NCBI GenBank assembly: GCA_012862575.1
Contig: BLSF01000071.1
Coordinates: 124,001 to 188,000, forward strand
From: Parietichytrium sp. I65-24A
Taxonomy: Eukaryota; Sar; Bigyra; Thraustochytrida; Thraustochytriidae
Length of the DNA stretch: 64,000 bases
Direction of reading: 5' to 3'
Each line of letters begins with the position of its first letter. Within the stretch, counting starts at the first letter, position 1. This document shows, piece after piece, positions 58,263-64,000 of the stretch. Below the pieces are notes generated by a model that saw nothing but the letters and a program-made list of their open reading frames with translations, did not search any database and had not been told where the DNA came from. The position numbers and the translations under genes are program-made.

Positions 58263-61049
58263 TCAAATTACGGGCAGGTCTATGCTTTCCTTGCCGGGAG
58301 GAACCGCGGGTCGTTGTACAGGGAGAGTTCCACGTGGTCTTCGGCGACGCTTGCTCACAACGATGGCAACAACCGCCGCCAAGAGCATAATCGCTGAACT
58401 AATGCCTACGTAAGCAGCAATTGAAGGGATACCAAGGGCGTCGCAAGATCCTGAGGGACAAGCTGTTTCGCACAACCCCCCTTGCGTCGCTTGGTAGGTT
58501 CCAACTGGACACATTATACACTGTCCTTGACCAGTGTTTGGCTGGTACGATCCGATGGGGCACAGCTCGCATTCGTTTATCGTGACAAATACGAACAGGT
58601 TGCTAAAGGTGTCATCACAATTTTGCAAGGCGAGTGCATTTGTACCATTCGTATCACTTGACACAACGACGCATCGCTCGATGTTGGGACCCTCCCCGGC
58701 TGAGAGCCTGCCACTATCCATCTTCCACGTAATCGACCCCATATTCTCGCAAGAACTCACGTTGAGGATCCAATCCTCATCAACTGTTACACACTTCCCG
58801 TCCAACATGAGCCGGCCACTGTGATGAAGGCTAAGCTTTTGAACCGCGGTGAGGCACGATTGCAAAGCCAGTGTTTGGCCATCCAGGGCCACGCAGAGAC
58901 CAGTGCCCACGTTGCGCACTACCGCGCCACTGGTCAAGTCTTGAAATGAGCCTTCCTCGCACTGCTCGCAGTCTACACCAGTTGACACTGAGCCGGAAGG
59001 ACAGGTCCATGCTGAAGAGCTAGGAAAGCTCACCGCTCCTGCAGGATTCGCTCTACAAGTAAAATCTCCGTTGAAAAGAAAACGTTGCTCATCTTTTGCT
59101 GCGCACTCGGCAAGCTTCAGAGTTCCGCTTGACTCCTCCAGGCACCGCCGAGGCGTGTTGGAGTCAAATTTGAGCTGAATATTCCCTCCTCTCTCATTTG
59201 TGATAAACGTCCAGGCCTTGCTGACAGTGGTCGCGTTGGAACACGATTGCATCTGCAGCGCGTTTCCCTGCACAATCAGACAATTCTCGCCTTCTGCCGA
59301 CTTGAGGTGGCCATCCACTGTCAGGAAGAACTGAGAGGCAAGACTGCTGGTGCAGGGCTGGAACGAGACAGAGTTAGCTGAGCTTGTAAGACAGTTAGAT
59401 TGAGAGATCGCTCGCAGCGCAACTGCCTCCGAAATCGTGGATGGAACCCCATGGTAGCTTCCGCTAGAGCATGCGTCGCACGATTCACCAGACTCTCTGT
59501 AGCCGACGGCGCAGGTGCACGAGGAGCTGCCTTTGTAAGATGTCATACTCTGTGGGCATGTGTTGCACCTTCCTTGCCCCACATTTGGTTGGTACGATCC
59601 GGCCGGGCACAGCTCGCATTCGTTTGGCGTTAGGAACACGAAAAGGGCATGAGAATCGACGACACAGTCTTGCATCGCAAGCGCATTTGTACCACTTGAC
59701 GCTACGAGGCATCGCTCGATATTGAGGCCCTCCCCTGCTGATAGTTTGCCATTATCCATCTTCCACGTAATCGACCCCATATTTTCGCAGGAATCCACTT
59801 TTGGGATCCAATCTTTACCCACTGTTACACACTTACCGTCCAACATGAGCCAGCCATTGTGATGAAGGCTAAACGTATCGGACGTGGTGATGCACGATTG
59901 CAAAGCCAGAGTCTGGCCATCCAGGGCCACGCAGAGACCAGTACCCACGTTGCGCACTACCGCGCCACTGGTCAAGTCTTGAAATGAGCCTTTTCCGCAC
60001 AGTTCGCACCCTACACCGTTCGAAACGGAGCCGGACGGACAGGTCCAAGTTGGAGAGCTAGGAAAGCTCACCGTTCCTGCTGGATTCGCTATGCACGTAA
60101 ACTCCCCGTCGAAAAGAAATCGCTGCTCATCTATTGCTGCACACGCGGCAAGCTTTAGAAATCCGCCAGACTCCTCGAGGCAGCGCCGAGGCGTGTTGGA
60201 GTCAAATTTGAGCTGAATATGTCCTCCTTTCTCATTCGCAATAAACATCCAGGTTTTGCTAACAGTTGTCACAGTAGAACACGATTGCATCAGCAGCGTG
60301 GTTCCCTGGACGACCAGGCAATTATCGCCTTCTGCCAACTTGAGGTGGCCATCTAGTGTCATGTAAAATGATTGGGTGGTAAGGCTGGTGCAGGGCTGAA
60401 ACGAGACAGAGCTGTATGTCGCTGTCAGACAATCTGGTTGAGAGGTTGCACGCAGTGAAAGTGCTGCCGAACTCGAGGATGGAATCCCATGATAGGTGCC
60501 ACTTGAGCATGCGATGCACGAGTTACCAGACCTTTTGTAGCCGACGGCGCAGGTGCACGAGGTGCTGTCTTTGAAAGTTGTCATACTCTGCGGACATGCA
60601 TTGCATGTGACATCTAAACTGTTGGAAACTTGACAACTGATGCTGATAAGTTCCCCTACCTCACAGGAACAGACTGCCTGGCGAAAGTAGAAGCTCACCT
60701 TACATTGGTTATTCAACGTGTTCGCTGCGTTGACCGCAACGCATTTCAGCTGCAAAGCGAAGGTCCCGGGAGAAACCCTTTGCGGTCCGAAAGGTCTTTG
60801 CCACGTGTCTTCACTAAATGACGCCGTTGTGGTGGTGGAGCCGTCGGGAGTGTCGAGGGTCCAAGACAGCGTGTCTTTCGTCATGGATCTCAAGTCGAAG
60901 AGCACATTCGAATTCTCCAGCACCGTGAATTCGCCTGTGTAAGTTGCACCCGCGCTGATCAAAAACTCGCTGTTAACAAGATGGTCCGAAGCATTGCAGC
61001 TGCCCGCCCGTAGCAGGAAAAGGCACAGCGCAACAGGAAAGCGCGTCAT
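58263..61049 (-). CDS. Ricin-like/Cys-rich type I membrane protein, copy C
   Basis: A 928-residue third paralog. ATG at 61049, signal peptide (MTRFPVALCLFLLRAGSC), same module order, membrane helix and tail ending ESIDLPVI. Its N-terminal domain (about residues 20-150) is clearly more diverged from A and B than the rest: only scattered blocks such as TGEFTVLE, LSWT, GSTTTT and LQLKCVA are kept. From the first trefoil on it is again nearly identical to them. In the first trefoil it matches copy A (ESGGFLKLAACAAIDEQRFLF), and in the last Cys box it matches copy B (CDDTFSNLFVF, GQCIMCPVGTYQATQ). The upstream sequence past about 61130 is not shared with the other two, so this copy lies at one end of the duplicated array. 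Confidence 0.85.
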   Translation of the reverse strand: MTRFPVALCLFLLRAGSCNASDHLVNSEFLISAGATYTGEFTVLENSNVLFDLRSMTKDTLSWTLDTPDGSTTTTASFSEDTWQRPFGPQRVSPGTFALQLKCVAVNAANTLNNQCKVSFYFRQAVCSCEVGELISISCQVSNSLDVTCNACPQSMTTFKDSTSCTCAVGYKRSGNSCIACSSGTYHGIPSSSSAALSLRATSQPDCLTATYSSVSFQPCTSLTTQSFYMTLDGHLKLAEGDNCLVVQGTTLLMQSCSTVTTVSKTWMFIANEKGGHIQLKFDSNTPRRCLEESGGFLKLAACAAIDEQRFLFDGEFTCIANPAGTVSFPSSPTWTCPSGSVSNGVGCELCGKGSFQDLTSGAVVRNVGTGLCVALDGQTLALQSCITTSDTFSLHHNGWLMLDGKCVTVGKDWIPKVDSCENMGSITWKMDNGKLSAGEGLNIERCLVASSGTNALAMQDCVVDSHALFVFLTPNECELCPAGSYQPNVGQGRCNTCPQSMTSYKGSSSCTCAVGYRESGESCDACSSGSYHGVPSTISEAVALRAISQSNCLTSSANSVSFQPCTSSLASQFFLTVDGHLKSAEGENCLIVQGNALQMQSCSNATTVSKAWTFITNERGGNIQLKFDSNTPRRCLEESSGTLKLAECAAKDEQRFLFNGDFTCRANPAGAVSFPSSSAWTCPSGSVSTGVDCEQCEEGSFQDLTSGAVVRNVGTGLCVALDGQTLALQSCLTAVQKLSLHHSGRLMLDGKCVTVDEDWILNVSSCENMGSITWKMDSGRLSAGEGPNIERCVVVSSDTNGTNALALQNCDDTFSNLFVFVTINECELCPIGSYQPNTGQGQCIMCPVGTYQATQGGLCETACPSGSCDALGIPSIAAYVGISSAIMLLAAVVAIVVSKRRRRPRGTLPVQRPAVPPGKESIDLPVI

Positions 61050-62018
61050 CCTGGGTGCCTCAACGTGCCTACGCGCGCCCCGAATGACGGCCAGCTCCAG
61101 CGCTAGAGCTCGCGGGCTTTGCTGGTCGGGGACTTCGCGGACGCGCACAAAGTGCACACTTGGTCGATAATAATCGCTAACCACTGGCAGCACTGGCAGG
61201 TTGAAGGTATGTATCATGTATAGAGGATGCACTGACTTACTAGAGCGGGTATCCAGACGGTAGTGGCCCTTTACTACTATGTGCACTATGGCAATGGTTA
61301 CAGCACTCCAATAGCAATGTGTGGGTGAGCCGCAGTTAATTTAAGTTGTGCCGTGAACCGTGAACCGTGATGGGGTGTGTACGTGGTTGCAAATCGCTCT
61401 CGAATTGGGAAATTAGTCGGCAGAGGCCAAGCCGATGCGAAAGATAGTTAGCGAGCAGCGGCAGCCCCTGTCTGCCATGGTAGGTGACAAATGCTCGGCA
61501 AACGTGTGATGCTGCCGATTGCTGCCAGTTGTTGCTGAGGAGAAATGAGAAGGAGCAGTGGCCTATGCCAGACTAAAATGCTTAGGGTGCAAATTAAGAG
61601 AAAGCACCTACTACTGTGGCAGAGGTCACCGCTGCAGACTATCGTTCGCTTCCACTCCATTCTCTCGAATTCTGCACTTTGCCAACCTTCGGAGGCACTC
61701 TTCAAATCGATCTCTTCTAATTATTGTTCAATCTGCTCGAAGGCATTCGGCAGTGAGCATCGGTGCGTCTCGAAGTTTCGCGAGGACATGAAACGCAACA
61801 AACGAAGAAGTTAGTGAGCAATGGTAGTACGCCCTTCACAAAGAGTACTAGGTAGTATTAATAGGAGTCAGGCGATTGTCATGTACAGGACTCGGACGCC
61901 AGTTTGCAGTCTCCAGGACAGACAGAGAGAGAGGGAGAGAGCGCGAAGGAGGAAGTAGTGCGCGAAGGGCTCAAGGGGCTGAGAGTACGAAGGAAGAAAG
62001 AGATGATTAGAAACACGG
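61050..62018. other. Intergenic region, copy C to LRR gene
   Basis: About 1 kb between divergent genes. Near 61050-61130 it still resembles the leader of copies A and B. The frames at 61545-61814 have no motif; upstream LRR-gene exons could lie here but I cannot support any. Confidence 0.45.
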
Positions 62019-62766
62019 ATGGGAAGGGCGGCGGTGTTTTGTTGTGTGGACTCGTTGAACGAAAGCCTTCGGTGGATAGGTCGAGGAGATGCTGTAAAGT
62101 AAGTCGATTTCCGGTCAGTGAACGGGCTTAATTTAAACTCACGATGAGACACTTTTTCTTCGGCGCACAGGTTCAACCGACTCTGCGACCTGAGTTGTGG
62201 TGCAGCGATAAAAATCGCCATGGAGCTCAGTGGAAACAAAACTCTTCGACGGCTAAGCTAAGTTTAAGTTGACGGGGTATAGGAGCCTTGAGCCGTCGCA
62301 AGTGCGAACGTTTGGTACGTCCTGAAATCTCCTGTGCACTGGTACTGACGGCTCGACGCCATATTTGGGAATAGTTTTCTGGAGAATAAACTTGGCGCTG
62401 AAGAAGCAGCTGCGATTTGTTCTGCATTGAAGAATAATACAGTGCTCATTGAGCTCAAGTATGTCTGACTTTGATATCGATTCTGTGATATGTTTGACTC
62501 TGTGCACCTTGCTTAATTATCTCGCGCTTAGTGGCTGATGAATTCACGTCTTTTGTCGGTAATAGCCTTGAAAGAAATGGGATTGGCGCTAAAGGAGCAT
62601 CAGCGATCGGTCATGCGTTGGAGAAGAACACTGCGCTTACTACGTTGGGGTGCGTATGACTTTACATCGGTTTCGTGAAAGCCATTCAACCTAACCAACT
62701 CCCATGAACTGTATATGCAGTCACACCACTCAAGCGCAATGTAGTATCCGGGTAATGTGGGTGTGA
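62019..62766 (+). CDS. Leucine-rich-repeat (NLR/ribonuclease-inhibitor type) protein, multi-exon
   Basis: No long frame exists, but consecutive short pieces form LRR_6-type repeats. Probable exons are 62019-62098 (ATG, donor GTAAGT), 62171-about 62256, 62375-62458 (donor GTATGT), 62566-62649 (donor GTGCGT) and perhaps 62721-62766 with a stop. The pieces read AAIKIAMELSGNKTLRRL, then ENKLGAEEAAAICSALKNN, and (across a phase-matched junction) ELNLERNGIGAKGASAIGHA, then EKNTALTTLG. These fit L..L.L..N.IG..GA.AI..AL..N..L. The 1/2 and 3/4 junctions are exact. The 2/3 junction is not resolved: no GT donor keeps phase, only GC-type candidates in a repeated GGCTAAGCTAAG, so this copy may use a non-canonical intron or be damaged. 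The function is unknown. The first and last exons are the least certain. Confidence 0.5.
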
Positions 62767-63048
62767 TTTGGCTGTGTAGAATGTCTTCGCGATCATCGGA
62801 TTTTCGCTATTAGCGGAAAAAAATCATTTCGATTTTGGTCTGAAACTTGAACAATTAGTGTTTTAGAAGGCTGGTAATTTCGTCACAATACTAGGGCGGG
62901 ATCGGCTCTTGAGAGCGGTCACTAATGAAGTCTGCCTAGTTTGGTTTCTTGCAAATGCATACCCGAGTAGGAAGAGTGTTGCGCTGGTAGCTTCTCTATA
63001 CTTTGCTCCTTCAGGCATTCATTTGCGTATAGATTTTCCAGGAACCAG
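62767..63048. other. Intergenic region between convergent genes
   Basis: 282 bases, nothing seen. Confidence 0.4.
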
Positions 63049-63912
63049 CTAAAAAAGTCTTATCGACAGAAAAAGAGCGAACAACGGCGCGATGTATGAC
63101 GCTAGCGGAGCAATGGCTCGATGGGCAGAGCTTGGAGCCAAAGTGTTTGTTGGAGCCAAAGTGTTTATTGCACCCACTTTGATCTCGTTTAGTGTGAAAA
63201 CAGTCCAAGCTGTAACGTAGTATCCATATCCATATTCTTCTGATTCTTGAAGCACACACCTGCTTGGACCTAAATCCGGTTTTCCCTCGCAATCTGTCGT
63301 CGGATAGACACTGATAACCCCTTTCCCAAACGTCCTGTTGAAAAAACATGCATCCATGTCAACAAAATGTGCATGAAAACGGGGATACCCATTGTTATCC
63401 TCCAGTGAACCTCCCCAAAAATTCTCCATTGATTCCGATACCTCGGTAATGGTAGCGACAGCTGATGATTCGCAAAAGTGTGGCAATGTTGTTGGCATGG
63501 ATGGCACTTCATTCGGCCAAAAAAGCCTATCGACGACCAAGGCAATACTGTCAGACTCCACCTCCTCTACGGAGAACGTTATACAAAGATTGTCACTCCT
63601 ATCATCAACACTTCGTGTTTCAAAATCTGAAATGTTCTGGTACTTTTCCGACAGTTCATCCTCCTTGCATTCTGGCCCATCATAATATCCCGTTTTTATA
63701 GTTATAGCTGTTTCATTCACTTCCACAACTTGACGATTCACATATGCACCGAATCCCGGAAGGAAATGGCAGGCGTTCAGGGGATAGTAGAGTCGACTTC
63801 CAACAGTGGAGCAACCCGCAGAGTAGAACTCCTCTCTTTTTATCACTTGCAAGGGTAATCCATCCGTCAAAGTGACTGAGAGAAGGCTCGCGAAAGCAAG
63901 AAGGACAAGCAT
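63049..63912 (-). CDS. Secreted, probably GPI-anchored protein of unknown family
   Basis: A 287-residue protein I do not recognise. It has a signal peptide (MLVLLAFASLLSVTLTDG), about ten cysteines spread through the middle, and N-glycosylation sequons (NET, NIS, NRT). It ends in a hydrophobic segment (LASYIAPLFALFLSIRLF) with no basic tail, which suggests a GPI-anchor signal rather than a membrane-spanning protein. Before the anchor region it has a repeated NTLAP. The DNA there holds two near-identical 18-base units (about 63131-63168, GAGCCAAAGTGTTT core). The ATG at 63912 is the first in frame. Another surface protein next to the three-gene cluster, but not related to it in sequence. Confidence 0.7.
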   Translation of the reverse strand: MLVLLAFASLLSVTLTDGLPLQVIKREEFYSAGCSTVGSRLYYPLNACHFLPGFGAYVNRQVVEVNETAITIKTGYYDGPECKEDELSEKYQNISDFETRSVDDRSDNLCITFSVEEVESDSIALVVDRLFWPNEVPSMPTTLPHFCESSAVATITEVSESMENFWGGSLEDNNGYPRFHAHFVDMDACFFNRTFGKGVISVYPTTDCEGKPDLGPSRCVLQESEEYGYGYYVTAWTVFTLNEIKVGAINTLAPTNTLAPSSAHRAIAPLASYIAPLFALFLSIRLF

Positions 63913-64000
63913 TGCTCTCGTTCTCCTTTCTCTTTTCGCCGTTCGGGGTGTTCGGGGTCTGGTCTTGCAGACTTTCCAGTCCCCATCATCTCCTTCCGCA
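63913..64000. other. Right edge of window
   Basis: Upstream sequence of the secreted-protein gene; too short to assess. Confidence 0.4.

Noticed and set aside
1-64000. Mobile elements, viral fossils and CRISPR arrays
   Set aside because: No reverse transcriptase, integrase, transposase, capsid or long terminal repeats seen. The short repeat arrays are simple-sequence repeats, and the large repeats are gene duplications.

Overview
The window is nuclear DNA from a flagellated eukaryotic microbe. The evidence is a long axonemal dynein heavy chain, genes that are mostly single long exons with a few small spliceosomal introns, and extracellular proteins with Ser/Thr/Pro-rich stalks. Together with an initiator-tRNA Rit1-type transferase, a DOT1-type methyltransferase, an ABA4-like protein and a fungal-type Zn2Cys6 factor, this suggests a stramenopile-like protist, possibly a labyrinthulomycete. 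That placement is inference. The genes use the standard stop codons. I found no reverse transcriptase, integrase, transposase or capsid gene, and no rRNA or convincing tRNA.

Layout: (1) 1-6565, the 3' part of an outer-arm beta-class dynein heavy chain, cut by the window edge. (2) 7255-17845, housekeeping and regulatory genes: Rit1 (with a large coding hexamer repeat), a family-16 methyltransferase, an ABA4-like membrane protein, a Zn2Cys6 transcription factor and an ARM/HEAT-like protein. (3) 18164-31389, a cell-surface region: two tandem paralogous seven-bladed propeller type I membrane proteins, then a class C GPCR whose ectodomain is LamG/cadherin-like/discoidin-like instead of a Venus flytrap. 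(4) 31759-47364: a J-domain plus FN3 protein, a DOT1-like methyltransferase with a RanBP2-type zinc finger, a MAD3/BUBR1 checkpoint protein, sideroflexin with two tiny 5' exons, a MORN-repeat protein and a novel multi-pass membrane protein with a 3' intron. (5) 50128-61049, three tandem genes for large Cys-rich, ricin-like type I membrane proteins. They share duplicated spacers and show patchwork similarity. (6) 62019-63912, a multi-exon LRR gene and a secreted, probably GPI-anchored protein.

The strongest new observation is the MAD3/BUBR1 protein. It keeps the KEN1 and ABBA-KEN2-ABBA arrangement and adds seven further ABBA-type motifs, nine in all, the last one forming its C-terminus. The other main theme is surface-protein innovation: five tandemly duplicated membrane proteins in two families plus a chimeric GPCR. 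The three-gene family looks as if it evolves by tandem duplication and gene conversion, with one divergent N-terminal domain.
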